A DNA stretch of 64,000 nt, from the NCBI RefSeq assembly GCF_000633395.1, contig NZ_AYMU01000009.1:248001-312000 (forward strand), read 5' to 3'. The position numbers and the translations under genes were made by a program. The notes beneath the pieces were generated by a model. The model had not been told where the DNA came from and did not search any database. It saw nothing but the letters and a program-made list of their open reading frames with translations. Position 1 is the first letter of the stretch; the number at the start of each line of letters is the position of its first letter. This document shows, in pieces, positions 35,388 through 43,325 of this stretch. This stretch comes from Pseudomonas sp. PH1b. Lineage in GTDB: Bacteria > Pseudomonadota > Gammaproteobacteria > Pseudomonadales > Pseudomonadaceae.

Positions 35388-35888
35388 TCAGCGCTTGAAC
35401 GCCTTCACTTCAGCTTCACGCAGGCGCGGGGCCAGTTTGTCGAGCACACCGTTGACGAACTTGTGGCCATCGGTGGAACCGAAGACCTTGGCCAGTTCGA
35501 TACCCTCGTTGATCACCACGCGGTACGGCACGTCGACGCGCTTGAGCAGCTCCCAGGTGGACAGGCGCAGAACCGCCAGCTCAACCGGGTCCAGTTCGTC
35601 GATGGCCAGGTCCAGGCAAGGCACGAGGGCGTTGTCGATCTCGTTCTTGTTGGCCGGAACCCCGTGCAGGATTTCACGGAAGTAGGCACCGTCGACGTCG
35701 GTGAAATCGTTGTCGACCCGGAACTGCGCTTCGATCTCGTTCAGCGAATGCTTGGCCATGTGCCATTGGTACAGCGCCTGGGTCGCGAGCTGACGGGCTT
35801 CACGACGCTTGGCGCTCTTGGATGGCTTGCCGGCATCCGCAGGCTTGGGATCGCGCGGGTTGAAACGATCGCTATCGTCGCTAATCAC
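35388..35888 (-). CDS. nusB: Transcription antitermination factor NusB
   Basis: 166 residues. Following an N-terminal basic linker (AGKPSKSAKRREARQLATQALYQW) it has the all-helical NusB fold, with DGAYFREILHGVPANKNEID, LRLSTWELLKRVDVPYRVVINEGIELAKVFGSTDGHKFVNGVLDKLA. It binds boxA RNA with NusE (S10) for rRNA antitermination. The first 25 residues are longer than in E. coli NusB. The start overlaps the ribH stop. Confidence 0.97.
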   Translation of the reverse strand: MISDDSDRFNPRDPKPADAGKPSKSAKRREARQLATQALYQWHMAKHSLNEIEAQFRVDNDFTDVDGAYFREILHGVPANKNEIDNALVPCLDLAIDELDPVELAVLRLSTWELLKRVDVPYRVVINEGIELAKVFGSTDGHKFVNGVLDKLAPRLREAEVKAFKR

Positions 35889-36361
35889 TTGGCCTCCAAC
35901 TGCGCCAGCAGGCTGACCATTTCCAGGGCGGACAAGGCAGCTTCAGCCCCTTTGTTGCCGGCCTTGGTGCCGGAACGCTCGATGGCTTGTTCGATCGAGT
36001 CCACGGTCAGTACGCCGAAGGCCACTGGCACGCCGAACTCCATGGACACCTGGGCCAGGCCCTTGGTGCACTCGCCCGCCACGTATTCGAAGTGCGGAGT
36101 ACCGCCACGAATGACCGCGCCCAGGGCGACGATCGCCGCGAACTCACCCTTCTGTGCAACTTTCTGCGCAACCAACGGAATTTCGAAGGCGCCAGGTGCA
36201 CGGATGATGGTGATATCGCTTTCGCTCACACCGTGGCGAACCAGGGCGTCAACCGCGCCGCTGACCAGGCTTTCGACGACAAAGCTGTTGAAACGGCCGA
36301 CCACCAGGGCATAGCGGCCTTTAGGGGCGATGAAGGTACCTTCGATGGTCTTCAGGGTCAT
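35885..36361 (-). CDS. ribH: 6,7-dimethyl-8-ribityllumazine synthase
   Basis: 158 residues. Penultimate enzyme of riboflavin synthesis, joining the ribityl-aminouracil and dihydroxybutanone phosphate. The motifs are RYALVVGRFNSFVVESLVSGAVDALVRHGV, IRAPGAFEIPLVAQKVA, VALGAVIRGGTPHFEYVAGECTKGLAQVSME and FGVLTVDSIEQAIERSGTKAGNKGAEAA, all at expected positions. It usually forms icosahedral 60-mers or pentamer assemblies. It is part of the nrdR-ribD-ribE-ribBA-ribH-nusB-thiL-pgpA gene string. Confidence 0.98.
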   Translation of the reverse strand: MTLKTIEGTFIAPKGRYALVVGRFNSFVVESLVSGAVDALVRHGVSESDITIIRAPGAFEIPLVAQKVAQKGEFAAIVALGAVIRGGTPHFEYVAGECTKGLAQVSMEFGVPVAFGVLTVDSIEQAIERSGTKAGNKGAEAALSALEMVSLLAQLEAK

Positions 36362-36383
36362 TCGACAAATCTCTTAAAGAGCC

Positions 36384-36406
36384 AGAGCGTGTCTAGTACA
36401 CGCTCT
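36384..36406 (-). promoter_or_regulatory. Hairpin between ribBA and ribH
   Basis: A perfect 9-bp stem, AGAGCGTGT / ACACGCTCT, with a five-base loop lies 23 bases before the ribH start in the 91-base gap after ribBA. On the minus strand no T-run follows, so it is more likely a processing, stability or attenuation element than a terminator. It does not resemble an FMN riboswitch. Confidence 0.5.
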
Positions 36407-36452
36407 TCAGTGATATTTGAACCGCGAATTTCAAGCCACAAACGACCGGCTT

Positions 36453-37544
36453 TTATTCGGAGGGCACGTATTCTACAACTTCCAGGTCGAAACCGGATAT
36501 CGCATTAAACTTCATCGGCGCACTCATCAGGCGCATTTTGCGTACGCCCAGGTCGCGGAGGATCTGCGAACCGGCACCGACAATGCTGTAGGTGGTCGGT
36601 TTCTTCGCCGGCTGCTGGTCGGCCGTCTCGCGAATATGTGCCAGCAGCACGTCACCATCCAGTGGGTGACCGAGCAACAGCACCACGCCGCTGCCCGCCT
36701 CGGCCACGGTGGCCATGGCCGCCCGCAGGCTCCAGCGGCCCGGCTGCTTGACCATCAGCAGGTCGCGCAGCGGGTCCATGTTGTGCACCCGCACCAGGGT
36801 CGGTTCTTCGGCACAGATCTCGCCCAGGGTCAGGGCCATGTGCACGTCGCCTTCCACCGAATCACGATAGGTCACCAGGTTGAACTGGCCCAGTTCGCTG
36901 TCCAGGGGCTGCTCGGCAATCCGCTGAACGGTACGTTCGTGGATCATCCGGTAGTGAATCAGGTCGGCAATGGTGCCGATCTTGATGTTGTGCTCGGCGG
37001 CGAAGGTTTCCAGCTCGGCGCGACGGGACATGGTGCCGTCGTCGTTCATCACTTCGCAGATCACCCCGCTCGGCTCGAACCCGGCCATGCGCGCCAGGTC
37101 GCAGGCGGCTTCGGTGTGGCCGGCGCGGGCCAGGGTGCCACCCGGCTGGGCCATCAGCGGGAAGATGTGGCCCGGGCTGACGATGTCCTCGGCCTTGGCG
37201 TCCTTGGCGGCGGCCGCTTGCACGGTGCGCGCCCGGTCGGCGGCGGAGATGCCGGTGGTCACGCCTTCGGTGGCCTCGATGGACACGGTGAACTTGGTAC
37301 CAAAGCCCGAACCGTTGCGCGGCGCCATCAGCGGCAGCTTCAGCAGCTCGCAACGCTCGCGGCTCATGGGCATGCAGATCAGGCCCCGGGCGTGCTTGGC
37401 CATGAAGTTGATGTGCTCGGGCTTGCAGCACTCGGCGGCCATGATCAGGTCGCCTTCGTTCTCGCGGTCTTCGTCATCCATGAGGATGACCATCTTGCCT
37501 TGGCGGATGTCTTCAACCAGTTCTTCGATGCTGTTGAGCGCCAC
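36453..37544 (-). CDS. ribBA: 3,4-dihydroxy-2-butanone-4-phosphate synthase with degenerate GTP cyclohydrolase II domain
   Basis: 363 residues. Residues 1-200 are the RibB enzyme: VILMDDEDRENEGDLIMAAE (acidic metal site), FMAKHARGLICMP, FTVSIEATEGVTTGISAADRARTV, PGHIFPLMAQPGGTLARAGHTEAACDLARMAG. The C-terminal 160 residues follow the GTP cyclohydrolase II fold (VRVHNMDPLRDLL). They lack the zinc-binding Cys-x2-Cys region and the TNNP(R/K)K motif that the separate RibA at 32404-33021 retains. The second domain is therefore probably inactive or regulatory (RibBX type). It forms dihydroxybutanone phosphate from ribulose 5-phosphate. Confidence 0.96.
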   Translation of the reverse strand: MALNSIEELVEDIRQGKMVILMDDEDRENEGDLIMAAECCKPEHINFMAKHARGLICMPMSRERCELLKLPLMAPRNGSGFGTKFTVSIEATEGVTTGISAADRARTVQAAAAKDAKAEDIVSPGHIFPLMAQPGGTLARAGHTEAACDLARMAGFEPSGVICEVMNDDGTMSRRAELETFAAEHNIKIGTIADLIHYRMIHERTVQRIAEQPLDSELGQFNLVTYRDSVEGDVHMALTLGEICAEEPTLVRVHNMDPLRDLLMVKQPGRWSLRAAMATVAEAGSGVVLLLGHPLDGDVLLAHIRETADQQPAKKPTTYSIVGAGSQILRDLGVRKMRLMSAPMKFNAISGFDLEVVEYVPSE

Positions 37545-37560
37545 TCGGCACCCCCTTGGG

Positions 37561-38223
37561 TCAGGATTTGAGATAGCCGTTAGCGGCCAGAAAACTTTCG
37601 GTGATGGTGCCGCCCGTGGCCTCGGCCGCCTTGTCGCCCAGCAGCAGGCGCTCCAGGTAGCGTGCCAGCAGGTCGACCTCGAGGTTGACCTGCCGACCCG
37701 GCCGGTAGTCGGCCATGATGGTTTCCGCCAGGGTGTGGGGCACGATGGTCAGCTCGAACTCGGCACCGTTCACCGCGTTGACCGTCAGGCTGGTGCCGTC
37801 GACGGTGATCGAGCCTTTATGGGCGATGTACTTGGCCAGCTCCTTGGGGGCACGGATGCGGAACTGGATGGCCCGGGCATTTTCTTCCCGCGCCACGACT
37901 TCACCGACACCATCGACATGGCCGCTGACCAGGTGACCGCCCAGGCGGGTGGTCGGGGTCAGGGCCTTTTCCAGGTTGACCCGGCTACCGGCCTTCAACT
38001 GATGGAACGCGGTGCAGTCCAGGGTCTCGCGGCTGACATCGGCCCAGAAACCATCGCCCGGCAGCTCGACGGCGGTCAGGCAGACGCCGTTCACCGCAAT
38101 GCTGTCGCCCAGTTTGACGTCGGCCAGATCAAGCTTGCCGGTTTCTACATAGACCCGTACATCTCCGCCTTTTGGGGTCAATGCGCGAATGCTGCCGATG
38201 GATTCGATGATGCCGGTGAACAT
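37561..38223 (-). CDS. ribE: Riboflavin synthase, alpha subunit
   Basis: 220 residues (called ribC in some schemes). Two lumazine-binding repeats: MFTGIIESIGSIRALTPKGG...GDSIAVNGVCLTAVEL in the first, and GHLVSGHVDGVGEVVAREENARAIQFRI...GSITVDGTSLTVNAVNGAEFELTIVPHTLAETIM in the second. It dismutates two lumazines to riboflavin. The start has a strong GAGGAGG ribosome site. The C-terminal tail (KAAEATGGTITESFLAANGYLKS) is longer than in E. coli. It lies 16 bp before ribBA. Confidence 0.97.
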   Translation of the reverse strand: MFTGIIESIGSIRALTPKGGDVRVYVETGKLDLADVKLGDSIAVNGVCLTAVELPGDGFWADVSRETLDCTAFHQLKAGSRVNLEKALTPTTRLGGHLVSGHVDGVGEVVAREENARAIQFRIRAPKELAKYIAHKGSITVDGTSLTVNAVNGAEFELTIVPHTLAETIMADYRPGRQVNLEVDLLARYLERLLLGDKAAEATGGTITESFLAANGYLKS

Positions 38224-38270
38224 GGAGTCCTCCTCGAGAACAGGGCCGCCGGGTAGGCGAAAGTCGGGAA

Positions 38271-39404
38271 TTATACGCTCGCTGGCGGGGCCGGGATGGC
38301 AGTGACTCGCCAGTCATCGCCCACCGCACGCATTTCAATGATCTTGAGCAAGGGCGCCTCGCTCATCTGCGCCAGCGGCCAGTCCAGCAACGGCCGGGCC
38401 GAGGAACCGAGGAACTTGCCGGCGATGAAGATCTGGTACTCGTCCACCAGGCCCTGCTGGGCAAAGGCGCCGGCCAGTCGCGGGCCGGCTTCCACCAGCA
38501 CTTCGTTGACGCCACGGGCGGCCAGCTCCAGCAGCAGGCGGCGCAAGTCCACCTGGCCGTCGGGGCCGGGCACGATCAGGCACTCCGGACCGTTGGCGTA
38601 TTGCTCTTCCACTGCCGCGCAGGTGGCCACCAAGGCCGGACCAGCCTTGAAGAACGGCGCATCGAGGGGCACCCGCAGGCGGCCATCGATCAGCACTCGC
38701 AGCGGTGGACGGCTCATGGCCAGCGCCGTCTGCTCGGCGTCCAGCCCCAGCTCGGCAGCACGTACCGTCAACCGGGCGTCATCCGCCAGTACCGTATCGG
38801 CGCCGGTCAGCACCACGCTGGCTTCGGCCCGCAGGCGCTGCACCGCGGAACGTGCGGCAGGCCCGGTGATCCACTGGCTCTCGCCACTGGCCATGGCGGT
38901 ACGACCGTCCAGGCTCATGGCCAGCTTGACCCGCACATAGGGCAGGCCCTGTTCCATGCGTTTCAGGAAGCCCTTGTTGATCGCGCGGGCCTCAGCCTCC
39001 AGCACTCCGCTGTGAGTGGCGATGCCGGCCTGGGCCAGGCGTTGCAGGCCACGCCCGGCGACTTCCGGGTTGGGGTCCTGCATGGCCGCCACCACCCGCG
39101 CCACTCCGGCATTCACCAGGGCATCGGCGCACGGCGGGGTGCGGCCATGGTGGCTGCAGGGTTCCAGGGTCACATAGGCGGTGGCGCCTCGGGCCAGGTC
39201 GCCGGCGGCGCGCAGCGCATGCACTTCGGCATGGGGCTCGCCAGCCCGGACATGCCAGCCTTCGCCCACCACCTGGCCGTCGCGCACGATGACGCAACCG
39301 ACACGGGGATTGGGATGGGTGCTGTACAGCCCCTGGCGCGCCAGCTCCAGGGCCCGGGCCATGTAGTGCGCATCGAGTACCGCTTGTTCCGCAGGCTGGC
39401 TCAT
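38271..39404 (-). CDS. ribD: Bifunctional diaminohydroxyphosphoribosylaminopyrimidine deaminase / reductase
   Basis: 377 residues. The N-terminal deaminase has the zinc motif HAEVHALRAAGDLARGATAYVTLEPCSHHGRTPPCADAL (His-Ala-Glu and Pro-Cys-x8-Cys). The C-terminal reductase has RVKLAMSLDGRTAMASGESQWITGPAAR and VLTGADTVLADDARLTVR for NADPH and substrate. It carries out the second and third steps of the GTP branch of riboflavin synthesis. The start overlaps the nrdR stop (ATGA). Confidence 0.97.
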   Translation of the reverse strand: MSQPAEQAVLDAHYMARALELARQGLYSTHPNPRVGCVIVRDGQVVGEGWHVRAGEPHAEVHALRAAGDLARGATAYVTLEPCSHHGRTPPCADALVNAGVARVVAAMQDPNPEVAGRGLQRLAQAGIATHSGVLEAEARAINKGFLKRMEQGLPYVRVKLAMSLDGRTAMASGESQWITGPAARSAVQRLRAEASVVLTGADTVLADDARLTVRAAELGLDAEQTALAMSRPPLRVLIDGRLRVPLDAPFFKAGPALVATCAAVEEQYANGPECLIVPGPDGQVDLRRLLLELAARGVNEVLVEAGPRLAGAFAQQGLVDEYQIFIAGKFLGSSARPLLDWPLAQMSEAPLLKIIEMRAVGDDWRVTAIPAPPASV

Positions 39405-39865
39405 TGCTTGACCGGCTCGCGGGCGAGACGGTCGATCTCTTCGCGAAATTCGTTGAGGTCCTGGAAGCGCCGGTAGACCGAGGCAAAGCGGATGTAGGCG
39501 ACTTCATCGAGCTTCTGCAGCTCGGTCATCACCAGTTCACCCACGACCAGGGACTTGACTTCCCGCTCGCCGGTGGCCCGCAGCTTGTGCTTGATGTGCA
39601 CCAGAGCCGCCTCCAGGCGCTCGACGCTCACCGGGCGTTTTTCCAGGGCGCGCTGCATACCGGCGCGCAGTTTTTCTTCGTCGAAGGGCTGACGGCTGCC
39701 GTCAGTCTTGATCAGGCGCGGCAACACCAGTTCGGCGGTTTCGAAGGTGGTGAAACGCTCACCACAGGCCAGGCATTCACGCCGGCGGCGCACCTGTTCG
39801 CCCTCGGCGACCAGACGCGAGTCGATGACCTTGGTGTCGTTGGCACCGCAGAAGGGACAGTGCAT
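39401..39865 (-). CDS. nrdR: Ribonucleotide reductase regulator NrdR
   Basis: 154 residues from the ATG at 39865 (MHCPFC...). The zinc ribbon with C3, C6, C31 and C34 (HCPFCG...RRRECLACGERF) is followed by the ATP-cone domain (LPRLIKTDGSRQPFDEEKLRAGMQRALEKRPVS...). It binds dATP/ATP and represses ribonucleotide reductase genes. It is the first gene of the long rib-nus-thi string, an arrangement conserved in Pseudomonas. Confidence 0.97.
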   Translation of the reverse strand: MHCPFCGANDTKVIDSRLVAEGEQVRRRRECLACGERFTTFETAELVLPRLIKTDGSRQPFDEEKLRAGMQRALEKRPVSVERLEAALVHIKHKLRATGEREVKSLVVGELVMTELQKLDEVAYIRFASVYRRFQDLNEFREEIDRLAREPVKQ

Positions 39866-39994
39866 GGTGGCAGGCAACAAAAAAAGGGAGGGCCATGGTA
39901 GCGCATCCCACTGGCAAGACAAGCCATAGCCTTTACGGTATACAGACCGACTATTATGTTTCGCACACGGAAATTCGCCTTGTTGGAGCTTCAG

Positions 39995-40453
39995 ATGCCG
40001 CTCAGACCGCTTGTTTTGCTCAGTCTTGTCAGCCTGCTGGTCGCTTGCAGCAGCGATGCTCCAAAACCTGCGGCCCCCGCCTCTGCCCCGCAGCAGAGCG
40101 TGAAAAAAAACCAGGAACCCGCCGACCTCGGCCCGTTGCCAGCCTATCAGCGCGAGCTGAGCGGTACCCTCGACGGCATACCGGCCGGTGCCGACGTCGA
40201 GCTGGCGCTGTTAGTGATCGATGAACGCGGGCGTCCGCAACGCCTCCTGGCCAGCAGCAACCTGACCGGCACTAACCAGGCCCTGCCGTTTCGCCTGCGC
40301 TTCGCTCCCGAAGCCTTCCCGGCCGGCGCCCGGGTCGAACTGCGCGGTCGTGCCAGCCAGTCCGGCCAGTTGATCCTGCATCTGCCGGCACAGCGCATCG
40401 CCCAGCCCACCACCCAGGCCGTGGGACAACTGCAATTCGTCAAAGCCCCATGA
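39995..40453 (+). CDS. YbaY-type lipoprotein
   Basis: 152 residues from the ATG at 39995. A lipoprotein signal ends in LVSLLVACSSDAP (lipobox LVAC), so the mature protein begins with an acylated cysteine. An Ala/Pro/Gln linker precedes a single beta-rich domain (YQRELSGTLDGIPAGADVELALLVIDERGRPQRLLASSNL...LPFRLRFAPEAFPAGARVELRGRASQSGQL), which matches YbaY-type lipoproteins (type III secretion pilotin-like fold). The location is probably the outer membrane. The stop overlaps the start of the methyltransferase gene. The function is unknown. Confidence 0.8.
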   Translation: MPLRPLVLLSLVSLLVACSSDAPKPAAPASAPQQSVKKNQEPADLGPLPAYQRELSGTLDGIPAGADVELALLVIDERGRPQRLLASSNLTGTNQALPFRLRFAPEAFPAGARVELRGRASQSGQLILHLPAQRIAQPTTQAVGQLQFVKAP

Positions 40454-41163
40454 ATGTACCGCTCGACCTGCAAGACGCCCTCAGCGAATTGCTGGGGGAC
40501 GCGCAGCTGGTAGCTTGTGAGCTACCCGAGACCACGCTGAAACTCTGGCTGATCGACGCCGACAACATGGACCGCGCCTTCACCCCGGAAGAGACCCGGC
40601 GCATCCTCCACGAGCCGCCCTACTGGAGTTTCTGCTGGGCCAGCGGCCTGGCCATGGCCCGCTACCTGGCGGAGCATCCGCACTGGGTGCAGGGCAAACG
40701 CGTCCTGGATTTCGGGGCCGGCTCCGGCGTGGCGGCGATTGCCGCGGCCAAGGCCGGTGCCCTGGAAGTGGTGGCCTGCGACCTCGACCCACTGGCCATT
40801 GCCGCCTGCCGGGCCAATGCGCAGCTCAACGGCGTCGAACTCAGCTATTCCACGGATTTTTTCGCCGAGGCCGATCGCTTCGACCTGATCCTGGTGGCGG
40901 ACGTATTGTATGACCGGGCCAACCTGCCGCTGCTGGACGAGTTCCTCAGCCGTGGCCGCGAAGCCCTGGTGGCGGACTCCCGGGTCAGGGACTTCCAGCA
41001 CCCGCTGTACCAGCGCCTGCAAGTGCTCAATGCCCTGACCCTGCCGGACCTGGCAGAGCCCTGGGAATTTCGCAACGTGAGCCTGTATCACGCCCAGCGA
41101 TCAAACGCTGCCGTAGCGCCTGCCGTAGCGGCGATGGCGATCCACCCCGACCAGCCTTTATAG
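40450..41163 (+). CDS. Class I SAM-dependent methyltransferase (ETFB-lysine / PrmA-like)
   Basis: 237 residues. Motif I is VLDFGAGSGVAAIAAAKAGALEVVACDLDPLAIAACRANAQLNGVE, and motif II is FDLILVADVLYDRANLPLL, as in the nicotinamide N-methylase/ETFKMT group of protein-lysine methyltransferases. PYWSFCWASGLAMARYLAEHP before motif I is also typical of that group. The methylated target cannot be deduced. It overlaps the lipoprotein gene by 4 bp and is 31 bp before cnoX. Confidence 0.85.
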   Translation: MNVPLDLQDALSELLGDAQLVACELPETTLKLWLIDADNMDRAFTPEETRRILHEPPYWSFCWASGLAMARYLAEHPHWVQGKRVLDFGAGSGVAAIAAAKAGALEVVACDLDPLAIAACRANAQLNGVELSYSTDFFAEADRFDLILVADVLYDRANLPLLDEFLSRGREALVADSRVRDFQHPLYQRLQVLNALTLPDLAEPWEFRNVSLYHAQRSNAAVAPAVAAMAIHPDQPL

Positions 41164-41194
41164 TGGCTCCATTGCCGCTTACTCGAGATACCCC

Positions 41195-42067
41195 ATGAGT
41201 CAGGAAACGCCGTACATCTTCGACGCCCACACCGCTGATTTCGACCAGTCGGTGATCGAGAACTCCTTCCACAAACCGGTCCTGGTGGACTTCTGGGCCG
41301 AGTGGTGTGCCCCCTGCAAAGCGCTGATGCCGATGCTGCAACAGATCGCCGAGAGCTATCAGGGCGAGTTGCTGCTGGCCAAGGTCAACTGCGATATCGA
41401 ACAGGACATCGTCGCCCGCTTCGGCATCCGCAGCCTGCCCACCGTGGTGCTGTTCAAGGACGGCCAGCCGGTGGACGGCTTCGCCGGCGCGCAGCCTGAA
41501 TCGGCGGTGCGAGCCATGCTCGAACCCCATGTGCAAATGCCGCCACCACCCGCCGCCGATCCACTGGAACAGGCCGAAGCGCTGTTCGCTGAAGGGCGTA
41601 TCGGTGATGCCGAAGCCCTCCTCAAAGTGCTGCTGGGTGAAGACAACAGCAATGCCAAGGCACTGATCCTGTATGCCCGCTGCCTGGCCGAACGCGGCGA
41701 ACTGAGTGAAGCCCAGACCGTGCTCGACGCGGTCAAGAGCGATGAGCACAAGGCCGCCCTGGCTGGCGCCAAGGCGCAGATCACCTTTCTCAAGCAGGCG
41801 GCGGACCTGCCGGATGCCGCAGAGCTCAAGGCGCGCCTGGCCAAGGACCCGCTGGACGATGAGGCGCTGTACCAGCTGTCAATCCAGCAACTGGCGCGCC
41901 AGCAATACGAAGCAGCGCTGGAAGCCCTGCTGAAACTCTTCATGCGCAACCGCAGCTACAACGAAGGCATAGCCCACAAGACCCTGCTGCAGGTATTCGA
42001 CCTGCTGGGCAATGATCACCCGCTGGTGACCGCCTACCGCCGCAAACTGTTCGCCGCGCTGTACTGA
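41195..42067 (+). CDS. cnoX: Chaperedoxin (thioredoxin-TPR co-chaperone)
   Basis: 290 residues; also called ybbN/trxSC. Residues 1-110 are a thioredoxin domain with the active site WCAPC (C38, C41). Residues 120-290 carry TPR-like helical repeats (EQAEALFAEGRIGDAEALLKVLL, KALILYARCLAERGELSEAQTVLD, ALYQLSIQQLARQQYEAALEALL) ending ...LLGNDHPLVTAYRRKLFAALY. The E. coli protein has SQHC in place of WCxxC and works as a redox-quenched holdase for GroEL and DnaK. The intact CxxC here suggests that it may also act as an oxidoreductase. Confidence 0.93.
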   Translation: MSQETPYIFDAHTADFDQSVIENSFHKPVLVDFWAEWCAPCKALMPMLQQIAESYQGELLLAKVNCDIEQDIVARFGIRSLPTVVLFKDGQPVDGFAGAQPESAVRAMLEPHVQMPPPPAADPLEQAEALFAEGRIGDAEALLKVLLGEDNSNAKALILYARCLAERGELSEAQTVLDAVKSDEHKAALAGAKAQITFLKQAADLPDAAELKARLAKDPLDDEALYQLSIQQLARQQYEAALEALLKLFMRNRSYNEGIAHKTLLQVFDLLGNDHPLVTAYRRKLFAALY

Positions 42068-42104
42068 GCCTGATGCGCCAGCGCTGGTGTAGGTGCTGGC
42101 TTGT

Positions 42105-42174
42105 GTAGGAGCTGGCTTGCCAGCGAATGCGCTCTGACAGACAGAGCCCTTTCGCCAGCAAGTTGGCTCCTACA
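42105..42174. repeat. REP pair (REPIN) between cnoX and a convergent hypothetical gene
   Basis: GTAGGAGCTGGCTTGCCAGCGAA (42105-42127) and the inverted TTCGCCAGCAAGTTGGCTCCTAC (42151-42173) flank a 23-base spacer. A partial third copy (TGTAGGTGCTGGCTTG) precedes it. The pair lies between convergent stops and probably ends transcription from both sides. Confidence 0.85.
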
Positions 42175-42177
42175 GGA

Positions 42178-42519
42178 TTACTGTACCCAGCTGTAGAGCG
42201 GCGTATCGGCGCCGCTGACCACCTTGACCTCGGCGCAGTGGCGCAAGCGCACCAGCAATCGCTTGCCCGCCGCCGCGCTACCGGTCAGCCCCTCCAACTG
42301 TTCCAGCAACTGCGGCCCGCTGATCTGGCCCGCCTTGCGCAACAGATCCTTGGCGGTCTGCCACAGGGCATCGTCCTGGCTGGCCGGCCTGGCCGTCGGC
42401 GCCGCCGCTTCAGGTTTGGCCGCCTGCAACTGCGCCGCCAGTTGTGCCCAGTCGCCCTCGTCCAGCTCCAGGGTCAAATCCACCGGCCAATCGCCGATGC
42501 TTCCACGAATCCGCAACAT
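42178..42519 (-). CDS. Hypothetical protein conserved in Pseudomonas
   Basis: 113 residues from the ATG at 42519, which has GGGAG 9 bases upstream; the longer frame to 42588 has no good ribosome site. No signal, no membrane segment. An N-terminal beta-hairpin (MLRIRGSIGDWPVDLTLELDEGDWAQLAAQL), an Ala/Pro-rich linker, then a helical domain (DDALWQTAKDLLRKAGQISGPQLLEQLEGLTGSAAAGKRLLVRLRH). I do not recognise a family. It is divergent from the zinc-linked operon across a putative Zur site, so it could be coregulated; that is inference. Confidence 0.72.
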   Translation of the reverse strand: MLRIRGSIGDWPVDLTLELDEGDWAQLAAQLQAAKPEAAAPTARPASQDDALWQTAKDLLRKAGQISGPQLLEQLEGLTGSAAAGKRLLVRLRHCAEVKVVSGADTPLYSWVQ

Positions 42520-42602
42520 GAGAGTGCTCCCGATTTTTCTGACGAGCATGCTCCCACCCGTCTTGCGCAACGCCAAGCGGGCAGTCAAACTCCGCCGAGC
42601 AT

Positions 42603-42622
42603 TGTTATAAGATCACATAACA
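42603..42622. promoter_or_regulatory. Putative Zur operator
   Basis: TGTTAT and its complement ATAACA flank 8 bases. The arms are the Zur half-site sequence of proteobacteria, but the spacing is wider than the usual TGTTATA-n-TATAACA. It lies 30 bp before the His-rich zrgA-type gene and between divergent genes. With zinc present, Zur would repress. Confidence 0.6.
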
Positions 42623-42651
42623 TTTATTTCATCTTCACCCGGAGACTTGCC

Positions 42652-43260
42652 ATGCGTCGTCTGCTATTCGCCCTGCCGTTCGCCCTGCTGCCGCTGGCCG
42701 CTGCCCAGACGGCGCTAGCCCATGAGCATGAACATGAACACGGCAGCCTCGGCGCCCACGAACATGGCGTTGCCCGACTCAACGCCGTACTCGACGGCCA
42801 GGCCCTGGAGCTGGAGTTGGAAAGCCCGGCGATGAACCTGGTCGGTTTCGAGCACGCCCCCAGTACCGACGCCGACAAGGCCAAGGTCGCTGCCGCCCGC
42901 GCCCAGCTGGAACAGCCCCTGGTGCTGTTCAGCCTGCCCAAGGCCGCCGCTTGCGTCGTGAGCAAACAGGAGCTGGAAAGCCCGCTGTTCGGCGACAAGC
43001 CCGAGGCCGACGAGCATGACCATGACGACCACGACGAAGATGCCAAGGGCGCCGATGGCCATGAGCATCACCACGAACACAGCGAAATTCACGCCCACTA
43101 CCAGTTCACCTGCGCCAAACCGGACGCCTTGAGCAACCTCGACCTGGGGACAATCTTCAAGACCTTCCCCGCCACCCAGAAAATTCAGGTACAACTCATT
43201 TCGCCCAGTGGCCAGCAAGGTGTCGAAGCCACCGCCAAGGCCGCCAGCCTGAAATTCTGA
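42652..43260 (+). CDS. zrgA: His-rich periplasmic protein of the ZrgA/DUF2796 family
   Basis: 202 residues from the ATG at 42652 (GGAG ribosome site). The signal peptide is RRLLFALPFALLPLAAAQTALA. The mature start is HEHEHEHGSLGAHEHG, and a second metal-binding run (ADEHDHDDHDEDAKGADGHEHHHEHSEIHAHY) lies in the middle. Both suit zinc capture. The flanking domain (VARLNAVLDGQALELELESPAMNLVGFEH...) is DUF2796. In Vibrio cholerae a ZrgA homologue and its neighbours form an accessory zinc uptake system. Here the same order of ATPase, permease and a DUF3299 protein follows. The name is by homology. Confidence 0.87.
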   Translation: MRRLLFALPFALLPLAAAQTALAHEHEHEHGSLGAHEHGVARLNAVLDGQALELELESPAMNLVGFEHAPSTDADKAKVAAARAQLEQPLVLFSLPKAAACVVSKQELESPLFGDKPEADEHDHDDHDEDAKGADGHEHHHEHSEIHAHYQFTCAKPDALSNLDLGTIFKTFPATQKIQVQLISPSGQQGVEATAKAASLKF

Positions 43261-43325
43261 GCGCCGTCCCCTGTAGCCGCAGCCTCCGGCAGCGGCTGCA
43301 AAACCCACTCCATGATCGGCTCGAC

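Noticed and set aside
36362..36452. FMN riboswitch before ribH
   Set aside because: Only one simple hairpin; the conserved multi-stem RFN pattern is missing.
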